Assembly: GCA_964019135.1 (NCBI GenBank)
Contig: OZ025253.1
Coordinates: forward strand, 2,574,233-2,638,232
DNA length: 64,000 bases
From: Arenicola marina
Taxonomy: Eukaryota; Annelida; Polychaeta; Arenicolidae
Direction: 5' to 3'
This document shows positions 1 to 11,300 of the stretch, one piece after another. The translations under genes and the position numbers were made by a program. Numbering within the stretch: the stretch's first letter is position 1; each line of letters starts with the position of its first letter. Under the pieces are notes generated by a model. It was not told the DNA's origin. It worked only from the letters and a program-made list of their open reading frames with translations, and searched no databases.

Positions 1-334
1 GCCACAGCAGGGCGCGAACCACCGATCCACATTCAGACGCCGGTGAAGGGTGATGTGATGTGACTGTGCTACTCAACGTGTCTCCTAACCCGCCTATATC
101 ACAGCGCCACCGTGCGGGCAAACCAATGCTTAAGAGAGTGCGAAGTTATGAACCCGGCTGTAAAATCGACCATCGAAAGTCGATGGCTTAGTGCTCCTGA
201 TACCGGAAGCGAAGAGCACTCACTGTCAAGGTCACAGTCAAGGTCAAGGTCATATACGCGGCATCGGTGATCAGAATTCGGTTTAAAAAGGAAACCATGT
301 CGCCGGATCCCATGCAGGCGTAAGGCTTAAGGGG
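1..334. other. Single-copy sequence with three nuclear-receptor-like half-sites
   Basis: I recognise no gene here. Three TCAAGGTCA motifs lie at 226-234, 238-246 and 244-252, the last two overlapping. This is the extended half-site bound by the NR5A/FTZ-F1 and ERR families of orphan nuclear receptors. The rest is ordinary mixed-composition sequence. Confidence 0.5.
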
Positions 335-1170
335 GTGCGTGTGGGTGAGTGGGGGGCGGGTTGTGGAAGCCCCCCCCCCCTACACAGGGGTTCAGTGACT
401 GGCAGTGAGGGGGATGAGGTACGCCATACCGGGGTGTGTCGCCGGCGGAAACACGCGAGCGCTGAGCGACCTCTGCCGGCCGATAGGGGGTGTATGTTGG
501 GTGGTGGAGATAACGGGAGTCATGCTATGAGGGCGGGGCATGGTCGGGGCCAGACTATGTCATTTACCCCCCACCCTACCCACGCCCACCCCCGCCCCTC
601 GTATCCCACCATGAAATCTCACCAAGACGTACCATTCCCCGCCAAAATCACCGTCTGCACCTCGGCACGCCATCGACCCCACCGCCTACTCAACCCCCCC
701 CGCCCCCCCCCCCACTCCCTGTTCCTGTACCCCCCTCCCACACTCCCTTTCTATACCCACCCCTCTCTCTCTTCCTCCCCCAACTTCCTCCTATACCCCC
801 AACACTACCCTTCCTTTACCCCCACACTCCCCGTTCCATACCCCCACATTCCCTCTGCTTCCCTCTACACCCCCCCCCCTCCTCCACACTCCACTTTCTA
901 TGCCCCTCCCACTACCCTCCCTAGGCCCCCCCCCCCTCCCTTCCGCCGCCGCACCAGTCTGTTATTTACTACATTATGAATGAATCGCCTGGTGCGAAAA
1001 CCGGAAATTGAATGTGGGTGTTACCGGTGACGTCACGACAATCGCGTCCCAAGGCGAGAGGTGGTCTCTTAAGGGTGTCCCCTGAGATCTCTCCCCCACC
1101 CACCGTCGCTACCTCCCCCCCCCCCCCTTCCACTCCCCTCTCACCGACTCTACTTTGCCCCATCGACTCC
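335..1170. repeat. C-rich low-complexity tract
   Basis: From about 550 the + strand is dominated by C runs with short CACTCCC and TATACCCCC motifs, including C homopolymers of 8-11. The period is not regular. Open frames across it translate to Pro/Ser/Thr-rich sequence and their mirror, which is expected from composition, so I call no gene. Confidence 0.75.
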
Positions 1171-1306
1171 CACACAAACGGCTCGTATGGCTATTCAGCT
1201 GTGTTGAGGTTGTATATGTAAATAAATTATGTATATATATGTATACACATTATTCCCATCTACTGCTTCAACTCCGCACCCCCCCCCCCCCACCCCCGGC
1301 CTGACC

Positions 1307-1342
<36 letters not shown>

Positions 1343-2660
1343 ATTTCCTCAATGTGTCTTGTTTGTTATTTTCCGCCACAATAAAGACCCCACACTGTCA
1401 CATAACATATAACACACAACCCTGTTTGCCTGTACTTTGGTCTCGATCTGCCGCGGCCTTCCCGGCGGCGACACCCTCGCAGAGGCGTCAGCCTGCAACC
1501 CGAAGTGCCTTGCTGCGGGACTGCTCCAGTCGTGGCCACGTGGTATTTAATTTACCATGCGGTTTCATTGATGGTGTGTGCTATGGGGGGAGGAGGGGGA
1601 GGGGCAGAGTCCGGGGGGGGGGGGTGGGTGGAGCGTCAGGACTTACGGTGACGACCCCACAGCTGATGGCCCTGGTTTCACCACGATGTTTTCATTGGGG
1701 TCGACTTTATTTCCGGTTTATAGCTGGCCATGAGAGGAGAGTTATAGCTATATCCGTGGGCTGGATTACATGGCTTAGCTCAAATGTTCGTACTTTAGGA
1801 GTGACGCATGGGGTATGGGGCGTTCAGTACGCGGTCCCGTCTGCTCTGGACACAAGCCTCCTCCTCACCACCTCACCACCTCACCATGGTGAGCAGTCAA
1901 CCACGGGGCCCAGTGGGGGGGGGGGGCACGAGGAGGGTGGGGGAGCACCAGGGGATCACCAATATCCCAGCTAGATAATTGTCTCCTGTTTCTGTGCCGG
2001 CCAACGACCGACACCGCGATATCGGCTGATGCCGGTCACTCAATCTCTGTTTACCATGCCCAACAGACAGTCAGTACGTTCTGTGCTGGGAGGTGCACGA
2101 TTCAAATCTGTGTACGTAACTATACATATGAACAAAATACTTGTTTTATAGGAACAAAATAATTTAGTGGGGTTAACCATGGACTTGACCAGTTATCTCC
2201 AACCTATCATTCAATCAAACTAACTCACTTTGCTGTAGTTAAATAATCGTGTACCGACAAAGAGGTCTGCACACGACGAAAAATTAACAGTTTTCGATAC
2301 AGTGCCTATCTGAAATGTTCTAGCACTTGAACGGTCAGTCCGCCTAAAGCATACAGTGGGTGGTGAGAGGGGGGGGGGGGGGGGTTGCAAGCCATACTAT
2401 ACATTCATGCGGAAACTGCCTTTTTCTTGGATCGTGCGTTGCCATGACAGTACGTGGGTGGGTGGCGTGGCGGTAATACATCAATGGTTTCCGGCCCTTC
2501 AATTTACGACAAATAGTTCTTATTTGCATCTATGACAGAAACTGTATCTTCAGGATCCTACATAAAGCGGTACAATATCCTTCCCTCTCCAGTCAACTAT
2601 GCTGACCAATTGTGCTTCGATCTAGTGAGCAACAAGTGTGTAGCGGTGTGGCCTAGCATT
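1171..2660. other. Single-copy stretch without recognisable gene
   Basis: This holds a perfect (TA)n microsatellite at about 1311-1339, a C run near 1281, and G runs near 1612, 1914 and 2370. A 206-codon open frame at 1354-1974 shows no recognisable domain and crosses simple G-rich sequence. I see no convincing exon. Confidence 0.5.
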
Positions 2661-2775
2661 AAGATGGCGTTCCCTGGCGCACCATGGTTACAAATGCCTA
2701 CATGTGCTGCCGCCACACCAAGCCGGCGGTGCTAGGTTCGATTCCAGGTGGCGACGTAATGACGTCAGCATTTCC
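2661..2775 (+). mobile_element. tRNA-derived SINE fragment
   Basis: A perfect RNA polymerase III B box, GGTTCGATTCC, lies at 2735-2745. It is preceded by a degenerate A-box-like TGGCGCACCATGG near 2674-2686. The order and spacing (~50 bp) are those of a tRNA-like SINE head. A functional tRNA is unlikely because I cannot fold a clean acceptor stem and the A box is damaged. Confidence 0.5.
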
Positions 2776-3716
2776 ACGCCGTCTTTAATGTGCCCATACA
2801 TTTATTATGCATAGTGCCAAATTCTGCGGTCTCATTGCTCAGAGCAAAGATATCACCAGCAAAATGGGATGTTGCCCGAGAATATGTACATTCCAGGCTA
2901 TATGTGTGAGGAGACTGAGTGAAGCCCCAATGTCCCGCAGCAGGAGCACAGCAAACATAACAAATACCAAATAAACATTTCCGCCATGTGAGAGGCCACT
3001 TGTCCGAACGGCTCACCTTTATGCATTAATGACAAAACGATTTCAAACTCAAAGTTACTTTCACACATCGATACGGAATATACCGAATATCAAAATGTAC
3101 GAATTGTGTTATCCCAGTCATTTAGTTGACTTGTGGGTGTGGTTGTGGAAAAGGGGAGGACAAAAATTACGTCGTTACAAAGGCGTGTAGTTTTTTGTTA
3201 ATTATATATACTCTCAAATAACGAATATATGGTTATTTTTAAATGCTTTATTTTGTCCGTTAACGTATCCCCCCCCCCCCCACATTATCATTCATAATGT
3301 AGCAATTAGCGCCGTGTTGAGCTTTTCCGACCTTACTTCGGGATGGGTAGGTGAGGTATCACACCCTGGAAAGGTTGTTACGCTTACAGCTTCCGGTTGC
3401 ATCGCGGCTGCAGGTGCGTAATTCAGATATAACATGATTTGTGCTGCATACGTCTCTCTGCTTACAGCACATAATATGGGTGGTGACGGGTGGGGTTCAA
3501 AGTACATAAAAATGCTTTTGGTGTAGCCTGTTGGGACGCGTGGACTTTCGTAACCCAATAGTGGTGGCTTTCAGGGTGGAGTTGTGAACGTCCTCTACGG
3601 CGCTGGGTAGTGAAGTGGCACTCACAGAAGTCACACCGGTGCCGGGCTCTCATTAGGTCTGCCATTAGTCTAGCAGCACACACGGGTCTCAGTGGTAACT
3701 AATCTCATCACCTCAG
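2776..3716. other. Single-copy, AT-leaning stretch
   Basis: No recognisable gene or repeat family. It has short AT-rich runs around 3190-3250 and a C12 homopolymer near 3271. Short open frames on the minus strand (2765-3016, 3292-3558, 3462-3683) have no recognisable domains. Confidence 0.4.
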
Positions 3717-3867
3717 TCAGCATGAACGCGCCGCATTTAATATTTGATAGTTTCGTGAGTGGCAAATATTTCCATGACACAGCGGTGTCTCAGGAAATGT
3801 GCCTGGATGCATGCCATTCTATACGGTATCTCAGCGTGAATGCTGCTGCCTACTTCTGCTGCTTCGT
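3717..3867 (+). CDS. Possible orphan exon, weakly PAN/apple-like (low confidence)
   Basis: A plausible acceptor lies just upstream: a branch-point-like ACTAAT, the pyrimidine-rich CTCATCACCTCAG, and an AG at 3715-3716. A GTATGT donor starts at 3868. The open frame between them has a PAN-like spacing: a hydrophobic start, then VSQEMCLDACHS about 30 residues in, followed by LSVN. PAN/apple domains often carry a helix with CxxxC followed by a SxN strand, but the conserved disulphide set is not complete here. Entry is phase 1 and exit phase 2. I would not be surprised if this is chance. Confidence 0.15.
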
Positions 3868-4050
3868 GTATGTATTAATTATTGAAGCACAAAACACGCA
3901 CATACAGTGGTGAAGTGCTTTTACAGCGTATTACTCATCTGTTTCCTGGTAGTTTTAATGGCCGCTGGCATTCCAAGCTAGTGCGATTTTGCCATATAAC
4001 ATGTTTAATAAATGCTCACATATGCCGTTCTGCACGTGTTATACACACCC
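3868..4050. other. Short unique spacer before the 16 bp array
   Basis: Nothing recognisable. The sequence is moderately AT-rich and runs directly into the first repeat unit. Confidence 0.4.
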
Positions 4051-5630
4051 TTACCTGACGGAGCCGTTACATGACGGAGCTGTTACATGACGGAGCCGTT
4101 ACATGACGGAGCCCTTACATGACGGAGCCGTTACATGACGGAGCCGTTACATGACGGAGCCGTTACATGACGGAGCCGTTACATGACGGAGCCGTTACAT
4201 GACGGAGCCGTTACATGACGGAGCCCTTACATGACGGAGCTGTTACATGACGGAGCCGTTACATGACGGAGCCGTTACATGACGGAGCCGTTACATGACG
4301 GAGCCGTTACATGACGGAGCCCTTACATGACGGAGCTGTTACATGACGGAGCCGTTACATGACGGAGCCCTTACATGACGGAGCCGTTACATGACGGAGC
4401 CCTTACCTGACGGAGCCGTTACATGACGGAGCCGTTACATGACGGAGCCGTTACATGACGGAGCCGTTACATGACGGAGCCGTTACATGACGGAGCCGTT
4501 ACATGACGGAGCCGTTACATGACGGAGCCGTTACTTGACGGAGCCGTTACATGACGGAGCCCTTACATGACGGAGCCGTTACATGACGGAGCTGTTGCAT
4601 GACGGAGCCGTTACATGACGGAGCCCTTACATGACGGAGCCGTTACATGACGGAGCTGTTACATGACGGAGCCGTTACATGACGGAGCCGTTACATGACG
4701 GAGCCGTTACATGACGGAGCCGTTACATGACGGAGCCGTTACATGACGGAGCCGTTACATGACGGAGCCGTTACATGACGGAGCCGTTACATGACGGAGC
4801 TGTTACATGACGGAGCCGTTACATGACGGAGCCGTTACATGACGGAGCCGTTACATGACGGAGCTGTTACATGACGGAGCTGTTACATGACGGAGCCGTT
4901 ACATGACGGAGCCGTTACATGACGGAGCCGTTACATGACGGAGCTGTTACATGACGGAGCCGTTACATGACGGAGCCGTTACATGACGGAGCTGTTACAT
5001 GACGGAGCCGTTACATGACGGAGCCCTTACATGACGGAGCCGTTACATGACGGAGCCGTTACATGACGGAGCCGTTACATGACGGAGCCGTTACATGACG
5101 GAGCCGTTACATGACGGAGCCGTTACATGACGGAGCCCTTACATGACGGAGCCCTTACCTGACGGAGCCGTTACATGACGGAGCCGTTACATGACGGAGC
5201 CGTTACATGACGGAGCCGTTACATGACGGAGCCGTTACATGACGGAGCCGTTACATGACGGAGCCGTTACATGACGGAGCCGTTACATGACGGAGCCGTT
5301 ACATGACGGAGCCGTTACATGACGGAGCCGTTACATGACGGAGCCGTTACATGACGGAGCCGTTACATGACGGAGCCGTTACATGACGGAGCCGTTACAT
5401 GACGGAGCCGTTACATGACGGAGCCGTTACCTGACGGAGCCGTTACATGACGGAGCCGTTACATGACGGAGCCCTTACATGACGGAGCTGTTACATGACG
5501 GAGCCGTTACATGACGGAGCCCTTACATGACGGAGCCGTTACATGACGGAGCTGTTACATGACGGAGCTGTTACATGACGGAGCCGTTACATGACGGAGC
5601 CGTTACATGACGGAGCCGTTACATGACGGA
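4051..5630 (+). repeat. 16 bp minisatellite, about 99 copies
   Basis: The unit GAGCCGTTACATGACG repeats head to tail without interruption at an exact 16 bp spacing. Nearly all variation is at three sites: CCGTT versus CTGTT, CCGTT versus CCCTT, and ACATG versus ACCTG (rarely ACTTG). Each unit carries a TGA and 16 is not a multiple of 3, so every + frame is closed. The array is noncoding. It keeps a TGACG core in every copy. Confidence 0.97.
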
Positions 5631-6640
5631 ACACATAGTCATATGCACAGTTATATGGACAATTCCACACTTTTTCACCATTTATCGCCCTTATAATTTT
5701 CCGTTTGCTTGACCGCCGGCCCGTGCGTGGTTTGGCAGCTCAACACCACGGGTGGCCTGGCGATTCGGGCCTGGCGCGGTAAAGGTCACCTGACTCTCCC
5801 ACCACATAATCATGTCTCGGCAATGCAATAATCGCCCAAAAAACAGGCTGCGGGAGTGGCGAGTCGAAGGCGCCACGGGTGACCAATGGCCTGGTGTGGC
5901 AAGCTGCAACGTCTTGACCGAGAACTGAGATTAGAGTAGCAAAATGGAGGCCCAAAAGGGAATTAGCACCCAAAAACAACCCCGCTGTAACCAGCGGCTG
6001 AGTGACCGTGGCGGCATTGCGAGCGGTAAAACCGTTCGCCAACGTCAATTGTAATGCGATTTTCCATAATGCAAACTGACAAAGTAACGACGAGATGTTC
6101 GTTTTTTCTCAAAAGTGCGTGTGTGACTTTTTTGTGTAGTGTTTTTTTCGGCATTAGGTAGTACGGGCCACGGGTGGAACTTGCCACCTAGTTAACAACC
6201 TTATGAATGAAAAATCCCGCCTGCCTTGCTACACTCCGCCACCGTGCGGGAGACTTTCTTCTGAACCTTTTTGCTGGGCGGTTAATGCACTTTTCGCCGC
6301 TTTGTATTGAAGTTATTCCCGCAGCGAACTCCGAACAAACGTTATCACTTTCCCGAGTTTTGCGGGACGAGAGTTGAATTATTGGCAGATTAGGATGTCT
6401 TTTGTGCTTGTCGGGCTTATCAGGTGGCGCCATCTCCAGGGCATCTTTGTGATCGTACCAAGAAAGGGAACTCTGCGCCACCACCCTCGCCACCACCCTC
6501 GCCACCACCGCCCCTCTCGTCACCCCCTCCACCTCCCATGGTTACATGTCTCATGTAACCTAAAAGCTAAATCACACGACTCCAGAGTGTCTTGATCTTG
6601 TCTTGAATAACCAAAGACATGAAGGTAGATCAATCTATAC
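5631..6640. other. Single-copy island between the 16 bp and 40 bp arrays
   Basis: No recognisable gene. The motif CCACGGGTG recurs at about 5746, 5873 and 6169, twice followed within 10 bases by GGCCTGG, so an old degenerate repeat may be present. A short CACCACCCTCGC tandem lies at 6478-6508. Minus-strand open frames at 5740-6048 and 6188-6532 have no recognisable domain. A palindromic CTCF-like motif lies at 6422-6435. Confidence 0.4.
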
Positions 6641-7700
6641 ATAGAGAGATCTGGAGTCTCAGGCACAGCTATATTGTACCATAGAGAGGCATGGAGTCTC
6701 AGGCACAGCTATATTGTACCATGCAGAGGTATGGAGTCTCAGGCACAGCTATATTGTACCATAGAGAGGTCTGGAGTCTCAGGCACAGCTATATTGTACC
6801 ATAGAGAGGTATGGAGTCTCAGGCACAGCTATATTGTACCATAGAGAGGTATGGAGTCTCAGGCACAGCTATATTGTACCATAGAGAGGTATGGAGTCTC
6901 AGGCACAGCTATATTGTACCATAGAGAGGCATGGAGTCTCAGGCACAGCTATATTGTACCATGCAGAGGTATGGAGTCTCAGGCACAGCTATATTGTACC
7001 ATAGAGAGGTATGGAGTCTCAGGCACAGCTATATTGTACCATAGAGAGGTATGGAGTCTCAGGCACAGCTATATTGTACCATAGAGAGGTATGGAGTCTC
7101 AGGCACAGCTATATTGTACCATAGAGAGGTATGGAGTCTCAGGCACAGCTATATTGTACCATAGAGAGGTATGGAGTCTCAGGCACAGCTATATTGTACC
7201 ATAGAGAGGTATGGAGTCTCAGGCACAGCTGTATTGTACCATAGAGAGGTATGGAGTCTCAGGCACAGCTATATTGTACCATGCAGAGGTATGGAGTCTC
7301 AGGCACAGCTATATTGTACCATAGAGAGGTCTGGAGTCTCAGGCACAGCTATATTGTACCATGCAGAGGTATGGAGTCTCAGGCACAGCTATATTGTACC
7401 GTACAGAGGTATGGAGTCTCAGGCACAGCTATATTGTACCGTACAGAGGTATGGAGTCTCAGGCACAGCTATATTGTACCATGCAGAGGTATGGAGTCTC
7501 AGGCACAGCTATATTGTACCGTACAGAGGTATGGAGTCTCAGGCACAGCTATATTGTACCGTACAGAGGTATGGAGTCTCAGGCACAGCTATATTGTACC
7601 GTACAGAGGTATGGAGTCTCAGGCACAGCTATATTGTACCGTACAGAGGTATGGAGTCTCAGGCACAGCTATATTGTACCGTACAGAGGTTTGGAGTCTC
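6641..7700 (+). repeat. 40 bp minisatellite, about 26 copies
   Basis: The exact 40 bp period is seen from 6641 to 7700, with core ATGGAGTCTCAGGCACAGCT followed by ATATTGTACC. A variable hexamer changes along the array: ATAGAG dominates the left part, ATGCAG is scattered, and GTACAG appears only in the last seven or so units (from 7401). The long + strand frames exist because ATGCAG and GTACAG remove the TAG of the main unit. All three frames read the same repeat, so I do not consider it coding. Confidence 0.97.
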
Positions 7701-8387
7701 CGCTTCTTTAAACGACACATCTCTGGGGGTTTGAGATCACCCTCGCGTCCTGAAATACAAAGAGACGGCGCTAATACCCCTGGCTTACCGCGAGACGGGG
7801 GGCGGGGGGCATCCCAGGCGACCCATGTCCAATCACTGTGGCGATACATCAGACTGTTCCCCCCACCCAGCCACCCGCCCGCGCCCCGACCCACCCATCC
7901 ACTGGGACGATCCTACTGTCAAAGACACAGATTAAAAACTGAGCAGTTCGGACCTACGGACAGAAAAAGGTTGCTCCGCTCCCGGGATTTGTTTGTTGCG
8001 GTAGGTAATTGCGACGGAAAAAAGGGCCGCCGCGAATGTGGTGGATAGCGGGGGAACCAGGGTGTTAGAGGGCCCTGGGTGGGCGGGCTGACGTTTTGGA
8101 TAAATCTACAACCCTCCTGGGTCGCGTGCTGGGAGGGATTGCTATAGCGAGGGTATGTGGGGGGTGAGGGGTGGCGTTGAGCTGGTTACGGGGGCAGGGT
8201 AGGGCAGGGCAGGGCAGGCAGGGCAGGGCGGGGCGGGCCAGGACATGGTTAGGGAGCTGCATCTGTATGCCTTTGATGGCACGGGCAGTGAAGTAAATTG
8301 CATTGGTGAATGGAATGTAATTTTTTGGTATTTGCCGCTGCTGAATGGAAGGCCTGGACGCGGGTAGAGTGGCTTCCGATTGTGGTC
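7701..8387. other. Unique spacer with a GGGCA pentamer tract
   Basis: Between the 40 bp and 44 bp arrays. It contains G/C-rich sequence and a GGGCA-type tandem at about 8190-8240. No gene recognised. Confidence 0.5.
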
Positions 8388-11300
8388 GACCGCGCCTGGC
8401 GTGATCCCGATCAGAGCGGGAGATTGGATCAGACCGCGCCTTGTGTGATCCCGATCAGAGCGGGAGATTTGATCAGACCGCGCCTTATGTGATCCCGATC
8501 AGAGCGGGAGATTGGATCAGACCGCGCCTTGTGTGATCCCGATCAGAGCGAGAGATTGGATCAGACCGCGCCTGGCGTGATCCCGATCAGAGCGAGAGAT
8601 TGGATCAGACCGCGCCTTGTGTGATCCCGATCAGAGCGGGAGATTGGATCAGACCGCGCCTGGCGTGATCCCGATCAGAGCGAGAGATTGGATCAGACCG
8701 CGCCTTGTGTGATCCCGATCAGAGCGGGAGATTGGATCAGACCGCGCCTTGTGTGATCCCGATCAGAGCGGGAGATTGGATCAGACCGCGCCTGGCGTGA
8801 TCCCGATCAGAGCGAGAGATTGGATCAGACCGCGCCTTGTGTGATCCCGATCAGAGCGGGAGATTGGATCAGACCGCGCCTGGCGTGATCCCGATCAGAG
8901 CGGAAGATTGGATCAGACCGCGCCTTGTGTGATCCCGATCAGAGCGGGAGATTGGATCAGACCGCGCCTTATGTGATCCCGATCAGAGCGGGAGATTGGA
9001 TCAGACCGCGCCTGGCGTGTTCTCGATCAGAGCGGGAGATTGGATCAGACCGCGCCTGGCGTGATCCCGATCAGAGCGGGAGATTGGATCAGACCGCGCC
9101 TGGCGTGATCCCGATCAGAGCGAGAGATTGGATCAGACCGCGCCTGGCGTGATCCCGATCAGAGCGGGAGATTGGATCAGACCGCGCCTTGTGTGATCCC
9201 GATTGGAGCGGGAGATTGGATCAGACCGCGCCTGGCGTGATCCCGATCAGAGCGGGAGATTGGATCAGACCGCGCATTGTGTGATCCCGATCGGAGCGGG
9301 AGATTGGATCAGACCGCACCTTGTGTGATCCCGATCAGAGCGGGAGATTGGATCAGACCGCGCCTTATGTGATCCCGATCAGAGCGGGAGATTGGATCAG
9401 ACCGCGCCTTGTGTGATCCCGATCAGAGCGGGAGATTGGATCAGACCGCGCCTGGCGTGATCCCGATCAGAGCGGGAGATTGGATCAGACCGCGCCTGGC
9501 GTGATCCCGATCAGGGCGGGAGATTGGATCAGACCGCGCCTGGCGTGATCCCGATCAGAGCGAGAGATTGGATCAGACCGCGCCTGGCGTGATCCCGATC
9601 AGAGCGAGAGATTGGATCAGACCGCGCCTGGCGTGATCCCGATCAGAGCGGAAGATTGGATCAGACTGCGCCTGGCGTGATCCCGATCAGATCGGGAGAT
9701 TGGATCAGACCGCGCCTTGTGTGATCCCGATCAGAGCGGGAGATTGGATCAGACCCCGCCTTGTGTGATCCCGATCAGAGCGGGAGATTGGATCAGACCG
9801 CGCCTGGCGTGATCCCGATCAGAGCGGAAGATTGGATCAGACCGCGCCTTGTGTGATCCCGATCAGATCGGGAGATTGGATCAGACCGCGCCTTATGTAA
9901 TCCCGATCAGAGCGGGAGATTGGATCAGACCGCGCCTTGTGTGATCCCGATCAGAGCGGGAGATTGGATCAGACCGCGCCTGGCGTGATCCCGATCAGGG
10001 CGGGAGATTGGATCAGACCGCGCCTGGCGTGATCCCGATCAGAGCGAGAGATTGGATCAGACCGCGCCTTGTGTGATCTCGATCAGAGCGGGAGATTGGA
10101 TCAGACCGCGCCTGGCGTGATCCCGATCAGAGCGGGAGATTGGATCAGACCGCGCCTGGCGTGATCCCGATCAGAGCGGGAGATTGGATCAGACCGCGCC
10201 TTATGTGATCCCGATCAGAGCGGGAGATTGGATCAGACCGCGCCTGGCGTGATCCCGATCAGGGCGGGAGATTGGATCAGACCGCGCCTGGCGTGATCCC
10301 GATCAGAGCGAGAGATTGGATCAGACCGCGCCTTGTCTGATCTCGATCAGAGCGAGAGATTGGATCAGACCGCGCCTGGCGTGTTCTCGATCAGATCGGG
10401 AGATTGGATCAGACCGCGCCTTGCGTGATCCCGATCAGAGCGGGAGATTGGATCAGACCGCGCCTTGTGTGATCCCGATCAGAGCGGGAGATTGGATCAG
10501 ACCGCGCCTTGTGTGATCCCGATCAGAGCGGCAGATTGGATCAGACCGCCCCTGGTGTGATTCCGATCAGAGCGGGAGATTGGATCAGACCGCGCCTTGT
10601 GTGATCCCGGTCAGAGCGAGCGATTGGATCAGACCGCCCCTGGTGTGATTCCGATCAGAGCGGGAGATTCGATCAGACCGCGCCTTGTGTGATCCCGATC
10701 AGAGCGGGAGATTGGATTAGACCGCGCCTTGTGTGATCCCGATCAGAGCGGGAGATTGGATCAGACCGCGCCTTGTGTGATCCCGATCAGAGCGGGAGAT
10801 TGGATCAGACCGCGCCTTGTGTGATCCCGATCAGAGCGGGAGATTGGATCAGACCGCGCCTTGTGTGATCCCGATTGGAGCGGGAGATTGGATCAGACCG
10901 CGCCTTGTGTGATCCCGATCAGAGCGGGAGATTGGATCAGACCGCGCCTTAGGTGATCCCGATCAGAGCGGGAGATTGGATCAGACCGCGCCTTGTGTGA
11001 TCCCGATCAGAGCGGGAGATTGGATCAGACCGCGCCTTGTGTGATCCCGATCAGAGCGGGAGATTGGATCAGACCGCGCCTTGTGTGATCCCGCTCAGAT
11101 CGGGAGATTGGATCAGACCGCGCCTGGCGTGTTCTCGATCAGATCGGGAGATTGGATCAGACTGCGCCTTGTGTGATCCCGATCAGAGCGGGAGATTGGA
11201 TCAGACCGCGCCTTGTGTAATCCTGATCAGAGCGGGAGATTGGATCAGACCGCACCTTGTGTGATCCCGATCAGAGCGGGAGATTGGATCAGACCGCGCC

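Noticed and set aside
1354..1974. 206-codon + strand frame
   Set aside because: It crosses G-rich simple sequence and shows no recognisable domain. Length is possible by chance in GC-rich DNA.
7171..8048. Overlapping + strand frames of 116-265 codons resembling a repeat protein
   Set aside because: The unit is 40 bp, so the three frames are cyclic readings of the same DNA. Openness comes from loss of a TAG in variant units.
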